Positions 50,714 to 61,269 of a DNA stretch of 64,000 nt are shown here, in pieces. Positions within the stretch are counted from its first letter, which is position 1; every line of letters begins with the position of its first letter. The notes below the pieces were generated by a model. The model ran no database searches. It worked only from the letters and a program-made list of their open reading frames with translations, and was not told the DNA's origin. Origin of the DNA: Serripes groenlandicus. Taxonomy: Eukaryota; Mollusca; Bivalvia; Cardiida; Cardiidae. The stretch spans positions 42,146,840-42,210,839 of the forward strand of contig JASEVX010000007.1 in the NCBI GenBank assembly GCA_031761405.1, in the 5' to 3' direction. The translations under genes were made by a program, and so were the position numbers.

Positions 50714-50965
50714 CTGGAATAGATAGAGATGGATATATATCAATGCATGAAGTGAAGACTTTGTGTAACAAAAAGGGCTATCAATTTGTGAAGAGAATAT
50801 TTTCTGGAATAAAGAAATGATCTATGCTTGTTAAACACTTTCTAGAAATAATTAGAAATAAATAAATGAAATGAACACATTACTTTATGGAAAAGGATAT
50901 CAATATCTGAAATAAACACTTCTTGGAAAAAACAAATGGATATCAATACTTTAAATGTACATTTC
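50700..50965. repeat. Loose repeat of the exon's acceptor region
   Basis: The words AACACTTCCTGGAATAGA (50706), AACACTTTCTAGAAATAA (50835), AACACTTCTTGGAAAAAA (50917) and TACATTTCCTGGAATTGA (50959) recur with GGATATCAAT-like bases between them. The true splice acceptor lies in the first. The others may be decayed duplicates. Confidence 0.5.
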
Positions 50966-51515
50966 CTGGAATTGATATTGGTATTGTTGGGTAAGGAACA
51001 CATTTATCAATTATCAGTGTCAAGCATATACCTAGTAAACATGTCATGTATACTAAGGTGGGATATGTATGCAATAGCATTCAGTTAGGTTTACCAGGCA
51101 ATTGTATCAAAGTGATTGACTGTCAGTTCCAAAATATAACAAATTAGCTGCAGACAACTCCGGAATTGTCTTGGCAAAAATATCAATTTTCGTTCTTTTT
51201 TAATTGTTTTAACTATCTACGTCCCAGTGCATTAATGTTGTTAGTTTGTACATTGTTTGTGTATCATATTATCTAAATATAATATGGCAGCATGTGTGAC
51301 ATTGATATTGTCAACCCGAGGCGTAAGCCCTTATATGACATTTAAAATATTACTGCGGTCACATGACCTGACTGTCAATTTTCGCTTGGTCACGTGTCAA
51401 AAAGGTTGAAAATGTTTCTGATAGTCAAAATATCTCTTTTTTCGGGTAATGGGATTTTACCATTGTAGACAAAAGTGAGGTATAATAAACATGAATATCA
51501 ATTCTCATAACAAGA
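50966..51515. other. Intronic spacer, nothing recognised
   Basis: AT-rich. A foldback-like word CAAATTAGCTGCAGACAACTC lies near 51140. No exon or repeat is supportable. Confidence 0.4.
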
Positions 51516-51745
51516 TTAACCCTTTCCCTCATACGACAATTCTGTAGCAGACGACTTTGAACGTATTTTGTCAAAAAATAGAAAATCTCTATAATTGAAT
51601 GGATAACCTATGTCAAAAAGTGGAAAACATTGTGGCAAAAGGAGAAATTGCACGTTTTGTGCAATTTCTTCTTTTGTCACTATGTTTTCAAAAAGCTGTC
51701 TGCTGCAGAGGCGTCAGAAAGCGTCTATATGAGGGAAAGGGTTAA
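51516..51745 (-). mobile_element. TTAACCC foldback element, young 230 bp copy
   Basis: Begins TTAACCCTTTCCCTCATACG and ends TATATGAGGGAAAGGGTTAA. It shares the paired hairpin variant GCACG/TGTGC with the copy at 41401. Confidence 0.9.
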
Positions 51746-51839
51746 GGTATGTAGGGATCTCGAAAAATAGGTGAGCTTTTCAATGGACATAGTTGAAAAG
51801 GTGGATCTTATTTGTCCTCATTTTAGTTTTTAATCAAAG

Positions 51840-52275
51840 CATGATTACTTAATAAGTTGAATACATATGACAAAATGAGAAAATTCTCCTTTTGCAACAA
51901 TGTTTTGAAAAGTCATCATCAGCATAATTCAATTTTTTTGCTGGAAAGTGTTATACATAATTTCAACAGACTACCATATCTAAATGACACCTCATATTAC
52001 ATGCTTTGTTGGAACACATTATTCATCCAACTCTGCCAACATGTGATGCCTCTGCAGCAGACAAATAGCAAATATCTCCTTTTCCCACAATGTTTCCAAC
52101 TCTGTATCAAATTGTAAAACATATGACTATAAACCAAACAAATTGTTAGCAAACGACTTTGAAAACATCTTGGCAAAACTAGGGAATATCTCATTGAAAA
52201 GAGTTCAAAACATGTATGGCAAGAGGAGACATTGCTTCTTATGAGCAATTTCTCCTTTTGTCACAATGGTTTTCT
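51840..52275. mobile_element. Mosaic of two or three decayed foldback copies
   Basis: AAAATTCTCCTTTTGCAACA (51880), ATGCCTCTGCAGCAGACAAA (52045), TCTCCTTTTCCCACAATG (52075), CAAACGACTTTGAAAACATC (52150) and TGCTTCTTATGAGCAATTTC (52230) are all family pieces, out of simple order. Overlapping frames on both strands are not genes. Confidence 0.55.
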
Positions 52276-52299
52276 TTTAAAGCTGTTTAGATCTATACA

Positions 52300-52712
52300 T
52301 ATTATCATATATTTCTTGGAAATGACTTTGGAAACAAGAGGAAATGATTGGTTTTAAATCACTCACCGGATTTAGTAGAACTTCTTGAGAATATTTTTCA
52401 ATGTTCTATGCAAATTGTGGCCATGTTTATTTTAACAGATTCTTTTTATTTTAACAATGGTAGAGGGTCGGATAAGATTTTTTTTAACAATCTTAAAATG
52501 CAATTTTCAATATTTTCCTATGAACTTTGCAATGCCACTTGGCAGTCATGTTTATTACCAAGGAATATTTCAATGAAATTGGTTTTAAATTGAACCGTTA
52601 TTTTCAGGGGAGAAAATTATTTAAGACGGCAGTGAACAGACGATGCAGATGGACAGTGGTGCATGACCACAATAGCTGAATCTGAACCTTTTATACTCAG
52701 TTGAGCTTAAAT
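52300..52712 (+). mobile_element. Pearl-like element, decayed
   Basis: ATTACCAAGGAATATTTC, then AATGAAATTGGTTTTAAATT, is a typical core. The end GACGATGCAGATGGACAG, then ACTCAGTTGAGCTTAA, keeps the CTTAA-type terminus after a short hairpin. The 81-codon plus-strand frame is not a gene. Confidence 0.5.
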
Positions 52713-53050
52713 GTTGATGAAAAATCGGGAAACCTCATGGTGAGGGGAAAAGGTACTAATACAAAACCTTATTTAGTATTTAAGCTCTTTGAATCAAAAG
52801 TTAATACCCAAGCTAGTAATAAAAGGTACATTATCATGTGATGTGATTTTCCATTTATGTAGTAAATGGAATTATTGCTGTTATTACTGTAGAATAGTGG
52901 GATAAACTTAGGCCAATTGGGAATTGTCTGTAAATATAACATTGAAATTCAACCCTGCAGTAACCTTACCATATATAAGCCAGTGCACGAGAAAAGGTGT
53001 AGATTCGGATCAGCTTGTACATCTGCTCTTTTGATTGAAGTTTATTACAA
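52713..53050. other. Intronic spacer, nothing recognised
   Basis: AT-rich. No open frame, exon or repeat that I can support. Confidence 0.4.
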
Positions 53051-53052
53051 GC

Positions 53053-53286
53053 TTAACCCTTTCCCTCATACGACAATTCTGCAGCAGACGACTTTGAACA
53101 TATTTTGTCAAAAATGGAAAATCTCTATAATTGAATGGATAACCTATGACTAAAATCGGAAAACATTGTGGCAAAAGGAGAAATTGCTTGTTTTGAGCAA
53201 TTTCTTCTTTTGTCACTATGTTTTCAAAACAAAAAGCCGTCTGCTGCAGAGGTGTCAGAAAGCGTCTATATGAGGGAAAGGGTTAA
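53053..53286 (-). mobile_element. TTAACCC foldback element, young 234 bp copy
   Basis: Begins TTAACCCTTTCCCTCATACG and ends TATATGAGGGAAAGGGTTAA. A local AAAACAAAAAGCCG in place of AAAAAGCCG accounts for most of the extra length. Hairpin AAATTGCTTG/TGAGCAATTT. Confidence 0.9.
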
Positions 53287-53715
53287 GGAAATAATTAGTG
53301 AATAGTGTAGATTTTTATCTGACTGCAGATTGGTGCACATGCTGATCAGGACCTGCACTGTTCACAATAATCAAATTGTACCTTTTCTTTAGAATATATA
53401 CAATAACAGCTAGAGGAGCAGACACAGTCTTTGTGGCAAATTTTGGATAATTCAGGGGTCATCATTTCTAGAAGTGCCTTAGGCATTACTAGTTGATTAT
53501 CTAAATTGGCCTAGACATTATATGCCTACAAACATACTCACCAATTTAGGTGAAGATCAGATAACAAGAGGCCCAAGAGAGCTCCACGGCCATTAGGCAA
53601 AATTTAAATCTCTAAACAGCCATATATGGCAAAATAGCCCCGCACCCTGGCGGCCATGTTTTTCGACCAATCAACATGGCTTGAAGGAATCTGATAGAAT
53701 CTACAAAATGATTTG

Positions 53716-54745
53716 AACAAGAGGCCCAAGAGGGCCAGTATCGCTCCACGGCCATAAGGCAAAAATAAAATCTCCAAACAGCCCTGCCCCGTGGTGGCTA
53801 TTTTTTTTAACAACCACCATGGCTTAAAGGAATCTTGTAGAGTGTCACCAAAGGAATGTTTCTGCAAAATTATTTGAAAATATGCCTGACACTTTCGGAG
53901 GAGAAGATTTTTTAAGTTTTCACTATGGTCATATAAGTCAAAATAGCCCCGCCCTCTGGCGGCCATGTTTTTCGACCAATCAACATGGCTTGAAGGAATC
54001 TGATAGAGGGTCACTCAATGAACATTTCTACAAAATTATTTGAAAATCGGCTGAACACTTTCGGAGAAGAAGATGTTTTAAGTTTTCACTATAGCTATAT
54101 AACGCAAAAAAGCCCCGCCCCCTGGCGGCCATGTTTTTCGCCCAATCAACATTTCTTGAAGGAATCTAATTAAGGTTCACACAAGGAACATTTCTACAAA
54201 ATTATTTGAAAATCGGCCTGACACTTTTGGAGGAGAAGATTTTTTAAGTTTGCTCTTTAGCCATATAGGCAAAATAGCCCCGCCCTGTGACGGCCATGTT
54301 TTTATACCAATCAACATGGCTTGAAGGAATCTGATAGAGGGTCACCCACGGAACATTTCTACATAATTATTTGAAAATCTGCTGAACACTTTTTGAGAAG
54401 AAGATTATTTAAGTTTTCACTATAGCTATATAAGGCAAAAAAGCCCCGCCCCCTGGCGGCCATGTTTTTCGCCCAATCCAAATTTCTTGAAGGAATCTAA
54501 TAAAGGGTCACCCAAGGAACATTTCTACAAAATTATTTGAAAATCGGCCTGACACTTTCGGAGAAGAAGATTTTTTAAGTTCTCACTATTTTTTTCTTTC
54601 GGTTGCCATGGAAACCAGAATTTTGAATGGATCAAAAAAAATTGAAGGAATTTAGTAGAGGACATTGAGAGGATGCTTCCCATGAAGTTTCAACCAAATT
54701 GGCCAAGTGGTTAGGGAGAAGAAGTCGTTTAAAGGAAAAAGTTAA

Positions 54746-54789
<44 letters not shown>

Positions 54790-54852
54790 CGGACGCACAA
54801 CGGACAATTCGCCATGACATAAGCTCGACTGGCTTTCAGCCAGTGGAGCTAA
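53716..54852 (+). mobile_element. Pearl-like element, copy 2 (~1.14 kb), nested
   Basis: Almost identical to 36591-37666, with only a handful of substitutions by eye. It begins AACAAGAGGCCCAAGAGGGC and ends CGACTGGCTTTCAGCCAGTG then GAGCTAA. The perfect stem-loop ACTGGC/GCCAGT sits just before the 3' end. The surrounding older element rejoins without a visible target duplication beyond A residues. Stem-loop plus CTAA end plus no duplication resembles Helitron-type insertion, although the 5' end lacks TC. Confidence 0.8.
54745..54797. repeat. (GCAC)n microsatellite
   Basis: About 12 GCAC repeats near the 3' end of the nested Pearl-like copy. The sister copy at 37618 has only two to three. Open frames with (RACV)n or (ARTH)n repeats come from it. 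Confidence 0.9.
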
Positions 54853-55642
54853 AAATGGCCAAACACTTGGAGGAGAAGATTTTTTAAGTTTTGACTAAAG
54901 CCATATAAGGCAAAAAGCTCCGCCTCTGGCAGCAATGTTTTTCGACCAATCAACTTGGCTTGAAGGAATCTGACAGAGGGTCACCCAAGGATCATTTCTA
55001 CAAAAGTATTTAAAAATCGGCCCAACACTTTCTGAGAAGAAGATTTTTTAAGTATTCACTACGTATAGCCATATAATGCAAAACAGCCCCGCCCCCTGTC
55101 GGCCATGTTTTTCAACCAATCAACATTTCTTGAATGAATCTAAAAAAGGGTCACCCAAGGAACATTTCAAAATTATTTGAAAATCGGGCTGACACTTTCG
55201 GAGAAGAAGATTTTTTAAGTTTTCACTATAGCCATATAAGGAAAAATAGCCCCGCCCCCTGGTGGCCATGTTTTTCAACTAATCAATATTTCTTGAAGGA
55301 TTCTAATAAAGGGTAACCCAAGGAACATTTCTACAAAATTATTTGAAAATCGGCCCAACACTTTCGGAGGAGAAGATTTTTGAAGTTTTCACTATTTTTT
55401 TCTTTCGGTTGCCATGGAAACCAGAATTTTGAATGGATAAAAAAAAATTAAAGGAATTTAGTAGAGGACATTGATAGGATGCGTCCTATGAAGTTTCAAC
55501 CAAATTGGCCAAATGGTTAGGGAGAAGAAGTTGTTTAAAGGAAAAAGTTAACGCATGCACGCACGCTACTGCACACGCACGCACGCACAACAGACAATTC
55601 GCCATGACATAAGCTCGACTGGCTTTCAGCCAGTGGAGCTAA

Positions 55643-55920
55643 AATCTGTTAACCGATCTTGGTTGAGATATAACACCCACAAACATGTTTAACTAGTTTG
55701 GTGAAGTTCGGTTGTAAGCTGTTCAACTTTCAACTAAGAGAGCGGACAAGGCTAATTTTCTTCTTTTTTTTATTATTCTAGGGCTATAACTCAAAATTTC
55801 CTAGGGTGATTTGGCTGTTTATCGTACTTGGCTGATATATCATACCCACAAACATGTTCAACAAGGGAGCGAACAACATTTGTCACTAGCAGCTTGCCTT
55901 CCGCAGGTGTTCCATATTAA
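55643..55920. repeat. Two-unit dispersed repeat
   Basis: GGTTGAGATATAACACCCAC, then AAACATGTTTAACTAG, recurs as GGCTGATATATCATACCCAC, then AAACATGTTCAACAAGG, about 165 bases later. Confidence 0.6.
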
Positions 55921-56292
55921 TACGGACACATAAAAAGGAGAAACTGATAAAAATTAGTAATTTATCTCTTTCTGACAACGTTGAAAATTTCATGATTATA
56001 ACAGTTTCTTACTTTTGCCATAATTTTTTCGATAATCATACTCATTTAAGGGCATTTCCCATATAGTCTTTCAAAGATGTCGGCAGTAGATTGTGTTATA
56101 ATGAAAATGTAAACACCCCTTTCCTACTTGCAGACACAGTTTGATCCAATAGAATTGGATGACTTTTGAAGAAAACACTGCGACAAAATGTGAAATTGCT
56201 TCTTTGCATTAAGGATAATTTCATACATAGAAATTGTTCATATTTTTCCTGAATGTTGTCAAATTCGTCTGCTACAGATGTGATGTAGGCGT
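55920..56292. mobile_element. Two decayed foldback copies
   Basis: AAAAAGGAGAAACTGATAAA, AAATTAGTAATTTATCTC (55935), GGGCATTTCCCATATAGTC (56050), CCTTTCCTACTTGCAGACAC (56120), GACTTTTGAAGAAAACACTG (56160) and TTCGTCTGCTACAGATGTG (56265) are family words in order but strongly decayed. Confidence 0.5.
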
Positions 56293-56521
56293 TAACCGTT
56301 TCCCACATACAGAAAATCTGCAGCAAAAGACTTTGAAAGTATCTTAGCAAAAACACATGGAAAAGCTCTATAAATGGTGGTATAATTACTGAATAGGGTT
56401 GATAACATTGTGGCAAAAGGAGAAATTGTTAGTTTTGAGCAATTTCTACTTTTTCCCAATGTTTTCAAAAGTTGTCTGCTGCAGAGTCGTCGGAAAGTGT
56501 CTGTATGAGGAAAAGGGTTTA
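56293..56521. mobile_element. TTAACCC foldback element, old complete copy
   Basis: TTAACCGTTTCCCACATACA, AATCTGCAGCAAAAGACTTT, hairpin GAAATTGTTAGTTTTGAGC, GTTGTCTGCTGCAGAGTCG and GTATGAGGAAAAGGGTTTAA. Confidence 0.75.
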
Positions 56522-56698
56522 AATACAAAGGGTATAAGCAATTGAATCCTGTTTCATTTATGATTAAATACTTCTTGTCAGATAGAGTTTGAAATATCTG
56601 CAGGAAATACAAAAGCTTATTATAGTTTTATTGTTCACCGAGAGCAAATTACATATAATAAGTCTATATGAAGTCTAATACGTGTGCTTTATTGGTAA

Positions 56699-57764
56699 GA
56701 TAATAACTCTTTTCAACAAACAACAAATCTTTTAAAACATTTATGCAAAGTATCAGAAAATTTCTATAAAAATATAATTACTGAATTATTAGAGTTTTAA
56801 ACATTGTGGCAAAAGGAGATTGCTCATGATATGAACAATTTCTGTTGAGCAAACATTGTCTTCCACACCCGACTCAAACAGTTCAAAAGTTATTGAATGG
56901 ACACAAAATATAGACATATGAACTTTGACCTCTAATTGCAACATTGACCTTGAACCAAAGTGGTTGTAACATGTGCACTGCATATCGTCTCAGTATGGTC
57001 AACATGTGTGGTGAGTAATTTTTTAAAATCATTCAAGCAATTCAAAAGTTATAAAACAGACACAAAGTATAGTCATATGACAATTGACATGTAATCGCGA
57101 CCTTGAACCAAAGTGGTTGTAACATTTGCTCTGCACATCGTATCAGTATGGTGAAAATTGGTGGCGAGTTATTTCAAAATTCTTCAAGCGGTTCAAAAGA
57201 TATTGAACGGACACAAAATATAGTCTTATGACCTTGGATCTCTAATTGCGACCTTGACCTTGAACCAAAGTGGTTGTAACATGTGCTCCGCATATCGTCT
57301 TAGCATGGTAAGTTTTTGGTGAGTTGTTTTAAAATCATTCTAGCGGTTCGTATATATATATAGTCATATGACCTTTGATATGTAATTGCGAACTTGACCT
57401 TAAACCAAATTGGTTGTAACATTTGCTCTGCGCATCGTCTCAATATGGTGAAAATTGGTGAGTTATCTCAAAATTCTTCAAGCGGTTCAAAAGATATTGA
57501 ATGGACACAAACTATATATAGTCTTATGACCTTGGACCTGTAATTGTGACATTGACCTTGAACCTAAGTTGGTGTTACATGCGCTCAGCACATCATCTCA
57601 ATATGGTGAACATTTGTGGCGATTTATTTCAAATATCCTTGAAGCAGTTCAAAAGGTATGGAGCGGTCATTATGAGCCATTTTTCCTTTTGCCACAATGT
57701 TTTTAACGGTCGTCGGCAACAGAGGCATAAGAAAGCGTCCATATGTGGGATCAAAGGGTTTGAA
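56699..57764. mobile_element. Foldback element split by a five-unit tandem insert
   Basis: The left part (AACTCTTTTCAACAAACAAC, GAGTTTTAAACATTGTGG, GATTGCTCATGATATGAAC) is separated from the right part (TTATGAGCCATTTTTCCTTT, GGTCGTCGGCAACAGAGGC, GTGGGATCAAAGGGTTTG) by the insert at 56850-57660. Confidence 0.6.
56850..57660. mobile_element. Pearl-like array of ~175 bp units
   Basis: Five units contain GAACCAAAGTGGTTGTAACA, GCATATCGTCTCAGTATGG, AAATTCTTCAAGCGGTTCAA, AAGATATTGAACGGACAC and ATATAGTCATATGACC. They resemble, but are not the same as, the cores at 42970-43532. Confidence 0.7.
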
Positions 57765-57970
57765 ATTAACTTGGACACTTTGCAACAATAATTAAGAGAG
57801 CCTTGTGAGCTTGTGATCTGTGCACTCAGATCATGGTCTTACATAGTTTTGCAAGAATTCTCCAAAAAACCTTGAGAATAATGGTTATATTATAACATTA
57901 GACTGCACATATAATGTACAATATGACCTGAATCATTACTCACTCTAAAACCTAATTGATTGGAGTTGAA
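57765..57970. other. Intronic spacer, nothing recognised
   Basis: A short inverted pair GATCTGTGCACTCAGATC lies near 57810. No exon found. Confidence 0.35.
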
Positions 57971-58190
57971 CCCTTTCCCAAATGCAAATGCAATTAGATG
58001 CATTGATCAGATGCAGACAAAAGTAGCTATAGCTCATTATGAATAATTTGCCCTTTTGACTGTGTTTTAAACTTTTTTCATCTACTCTACCTCAAATTTC
58101 CAAAGATATTCCATAGTTTTTAATTGTCCTAGATATTTTAAGTTTTTCAAAGTTGTCTGCTGCAGATTTGCTGTACGTAGAAAAATGTTA
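57970..58190. mobile_element. TTAACCC foldback element, decayed
   Basis: TTGAACCCTTTCCCAAATGC, ATTGATCAGATGCAGAC, AGCTCATTATGAATAATTTG, AAAGTTGTCTGCTGCAGATT and GTACGTAGAAAAATGTTAA. Confidence 0.65.
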
Positions 58191-58444
58191 ATTCCATTTT
58201 CAATAATTAAACATTAAAACCAGACCTAAACTTAGCTCACTCGCTCATATATAGATCTGATGACTGCCCCGAACAGGTTTTTACAGATTGACCTTTGCCA
58301 CAGCCAATCAAATTTATCCTTACCAAATCACTTGGTATGAAACAGATAAGATATCCCATATCAATATAAACAATATAGAGAAGCTGTGCCGAGTTCTCCG
58401 ATTGTATAACATGGGTGTTTGCTGTACAATGCAATTTCATTAGA
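58191..58444. other. Spacer with an unassigned minus-strand frame
   Basis: A 67-codon minus-strand frame contains YIDMGYLICFIPSDL before a GTAAGG donor-like site. The candidate acceptors lack pyrimidine tracts. I do not call an exon. Confidence 0.25.
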
Positions 58445-59080
58445 CATTAAGCCATATAAGACCTGCCCCTTGGCGGCCATAGTTTTTGACCAATCAACAT
58501 GGCTTGAAGGAATATGATAGAAGGTCACCCTAGAAATGTTTCTATAAAATTATTTGAAAATCGGTCAAACACTTTCGGAGGTGAAGATTTTTTAAGTTTT
58601 CACTCATGCCATATAAGGAAAAATAGCACCGCCTTCTGGCGGCCATGTTTTTCGACCAATCATCATGGCTCGAAGGAATCTGATAGTGGGTCACTTAAAG
58701 AACATTTCTACAAAATTATTTGAAAATCGGTCTCACACTTTCGGAGGAGAAGATTTTTTAATTTTTCACTATAGTCATATAAGGCAAATAGCCCCAACCC
58801 CTGGCGGCCATGTTTTTCAACCAATCAATATGGCTTGAAGGAATCTGATAGAGAGTCATCCAAGGAACAGAAGAAGAATTTTAAAGTTTGTTTCATTTTG
58901 TTGCCCTGGAAACTAGAATTTGAAGGAATTCTGGTGAGGTCATTGAGAGGATGCTTTCTGTGAAGTTTAATCCCAATTTACCCACTGGTTACTGAGGAGA
59001 AGAAGCTTACGGACGATGCACGCCGGACAAAAGGCAATCACAATAACTCACCTTGAGCACTCTGTGCTCAGGTGAGCTAA
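58445..59080 (+). mobile_element. Pearl-like element, 3' part
   Basis: Three to four cores carry CTGGCGGCCATGTTTTTCGA, ATCAACATGGCTTGAAGGAA and CACTTTCGGAGGAGAAGATT. The end is CTTGAGCACTCTGTGCTCAG, then GTGAGCTAA, a stem-loop (GAGCAC/GTGCTC) before CTAA. The AACAAGAGG start is missing. Confidence 0.7.
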
Positions 59081-59640
59081 AAAAGATTGTACTCATGAGT
59101 ATTAAGAGTGTATAAGGTCAATTCAAGAAGACCCTTTATGCGTTGTAGTCAGATCCAGTATACGTACAGCGAACTATTTTGGTCTGGTTTTAATGAGATT
59201 TGGCAGACAACTATCCATTTACTTCCTGGCTTTGTTATCTCAGGACTCACCACGTCAGTTTTTTCCAGGCAAATTACTTCTAATATAGACTTTAATTTTA
59301 TGCCATTCATTATATAGAGGAAGGAGAAAGATACTAGTTACAATGACTATTGTCAATCATTGGAAAGAATTAATGATTGAGCCAGGATTCAAACTCAAAC
59401 ATATGACCCCTGCATCATTAATCCATTTTTTACCTCAAATAATGAACATCAAGACAACATCAAGACAAACAAAATCAATGAAAAGTCGTAACAAATACAG
59501 ATCAACTTAAAAGACCTCCTTTCCCACAAACATTTAAATATTTATGCTCATACGGGAGTCATAATTTTGGATAAACACCCAGATTCAGCTAATACGAGTA
59601 AAATGGATAGAGTTAGATGAAAATCTTTCCTATGCATTAA
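59081..59640. other. Spacer with a SINE A head remnant near 59340-59425
   Basis: TTGTCAATCATTGGAAAGAA, AGCCAGGATTCAAACTCAAA and ATGACCCCTGCATCATTAAT resemble the reverse of the SINE A head. The rest shows no gene or repeat. Confidence 0.45.
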
Positions 59641-59800
59641 CCCTTACTACTTTTGAAGACAATATGACCAAAGAAGAAATTACTCAAAAGAAATATTTTC
59701 TCCTTTTACAACAAGGTTTTCAACTTTTTTTCAAAAATTATACCTTCGTGTATTGGGATTTTCCATGTTTTTAGAAAGCTTTAAGGCAGATGAAAACTAG
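59640..59800. mobile_element. TTAACCC foldback element, decayed
   Basis: TTAACCCTTACTACTTTTGA, AGACAATATGACC, AAGAAGAAATTACTC and TCTCCTTTTACAACAAGG-type bases, then GGCAGATG. The ends are lost on the right. Confidence 0.5.
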
Positions 59801-61090
59801 AGCTATCACTGAATGTGATTAATACCCCCGAACGCCGCCCTAATAGGAAATAAGAAGGGGCAATAACTCTGTAATCAGCTCAAAAATAGAGTTACGGTTC
59901 TTGTACACTGCACTCCCTCTCATTGTGCTTTACCATTAAATGAAATTTTATTAAATTCCATCCAAGAGTGTTCAAGTTATTCTCCGGACAAACAAACAGA
60001 AACAAAGGGCTATGACTCTGTAGTGATCCAAAATAGAGTTATGGTTCTTGTATACTGCACTTCCTCTCATTATGCTCTTCCATTGTATGAAATTTTCTTA
60101 AATTCCATCCTGTGAACAATTTCTGAACAAAAACAAGATGTGTTTGTGAAACACTGATGCCCCCGAATGGCAACATCTAGGTCAAAGGTCAAGGTCGCAA
60201 GGTCAAAAATGTTGGTACTGACAGAAAGGTCATGTCACAAGGAATACACATGTGAAATATGGTAGCCGTACCTGTTATGGTTCAAAAGTAGTGGTCAAGG
60301 TTTAAGTTTTTTTCGTGCAGACAGACAGACAGACAGACGTGCAGACAGACGTGCAGACAGGCAAAAAACTAGATGCCCACCGAATCGGTGATTCCGGGGG
60401 CATAAAAACCAGTAACAAAGGGCAATGACTCTGTAGTTAGCTCAAATAGAGTTATGGTTCTTGTACACTGCAGTTCCTCTCATTCTGCTCTACCATTGTA
60501 TGAAGTTTTATTAAATTCCATCCTGTAGTTTTAAAGTTATTCTCCGGACAAAAAAAAAAGTAAGAAAGGACAATAACTCTGTAATTAGCTCAAATAGAGT
60601 TATAATTCTTGTACACTGCACTTCCTCTCACTGTGCTCTACCATGTTATGAAGTTTTATTAAATTCTATACTGTAGTTTTAAAGTTATTCTTTGGACGAA
60701 AAAACAGTTAGAAAGGACAATGAAAGTTTTGCTCCTGTCAAGAAAAAAGTTAGAAAGAGCAATAACTATATAATTAGCTCAAAATAAAAGTTAGGATTCT
60801 TGTGAAGTTTTATTAGATTCGATCTAGTAGTTTTCAATATTCTCCGGACAAGAAAAATTAACAAAGGGTAATAAGGTAAATAAATAACTAATAAGGTAAA
60901 GTATAGTTATGGTTCCAATACAATGCACTTCCTCTCAATATGTTGTATCATCTTAGGACGTTTTATTAAATTCCATCCAGTAGTTTTCAAGTTATGCTTT
61001 GGACAAGGAAAATTGCAACGGAACGACCGACAGACCACAGAAGGACTCCAATACACCCCATTCAACCTTCGTTTATATTGGGGGTATAAA
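59800..61090 (+). repeat. Tandem array of ~150-180 bp CAATAACTC units
   Basis: About six units of GGGCAATAACTCTGTAATTA, GCTCAAATAGAGTTATGG, TTCTTGTACACTGCACTTCC, TCTCATTGTGCTCTACCATT, GAAGTTTTATTAAATTCCAT and TTCTCCGGACA. It closes with CCGACAGACCACAGAAGGAC and TTTATATTGGGGGTATAAAT. This is the expanded relative of 30785-30990 and 31380-31680. Confidence 0.8.
60127..60412 (+). mobile_element. Different dispersed element nested in the array
   Basis: ACAAGATGTGTTTGTGAAAC, CTGATGCCCCCGAATGG, GGTCAAAGGTCAAGGTCGCA, a (GACA)n tract with GTGCAGACAGAC repeats, and the end GAATCGGTGATTCCGGGGGC then ATAAAAA. Its start (ATGCCCCC) and end (GGGGGCAT) are inverted. Confidence 0.65.
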
Positions 61091-61094
61091 TATT

Positions 61095-61184
61095 AAGGGG
61101 AGCTTTCTTCTTTTGTTTCAACGTTTTCATAAGTCGTCTGCTACTGAGGCGTCTGAAAGCTTCTATATGTGGGTAAGGGTTAAA
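61095..61184. mobile_element. TTAACCC foldback, right-end fragment
   Basis: TCTTCTTTTGTTTCAACG, AAGTCGTCTGCTACTGAGGC, GTCTGAAAGCTTCTATATGT and GGGTAAGGGTTAA. Confidence 0.65.
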
Positions 61185-61269
61185 CTGCATTATAGCAAAC
61201 ATTATTTAAATCCAACTTTTAATTTCATTAGCTGTATTCCAAAACAGACAACACAATAAATATCATATT

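Larger units (their letters stand above)
53565..55642 (+). mobile_element. Older Pearl-like element split by a younger copy
   Basis: The outer element starts AACAAGAGGCCCAAGAGAGC at 53565. It breaks off at CTACAAAATGATTTG (53715), resumes at AAATGGCCAAACACTTGGAG (54853) and ends with GGCTTTCAGCCAGTGGAGCT and AAAA at 55642. The two parts join into a normal core unit. It contains about four cores after the break and a (GCAC)n-like tract at 55555-55590. Confidence 0.75.

Noticed and set aside
58237..58440. Possible exon with YIDMGYLICFIPSDL
   Set aside because: A good donor-like GTAAGG is present but every possible acceptor lacks a pyrimidine tract.
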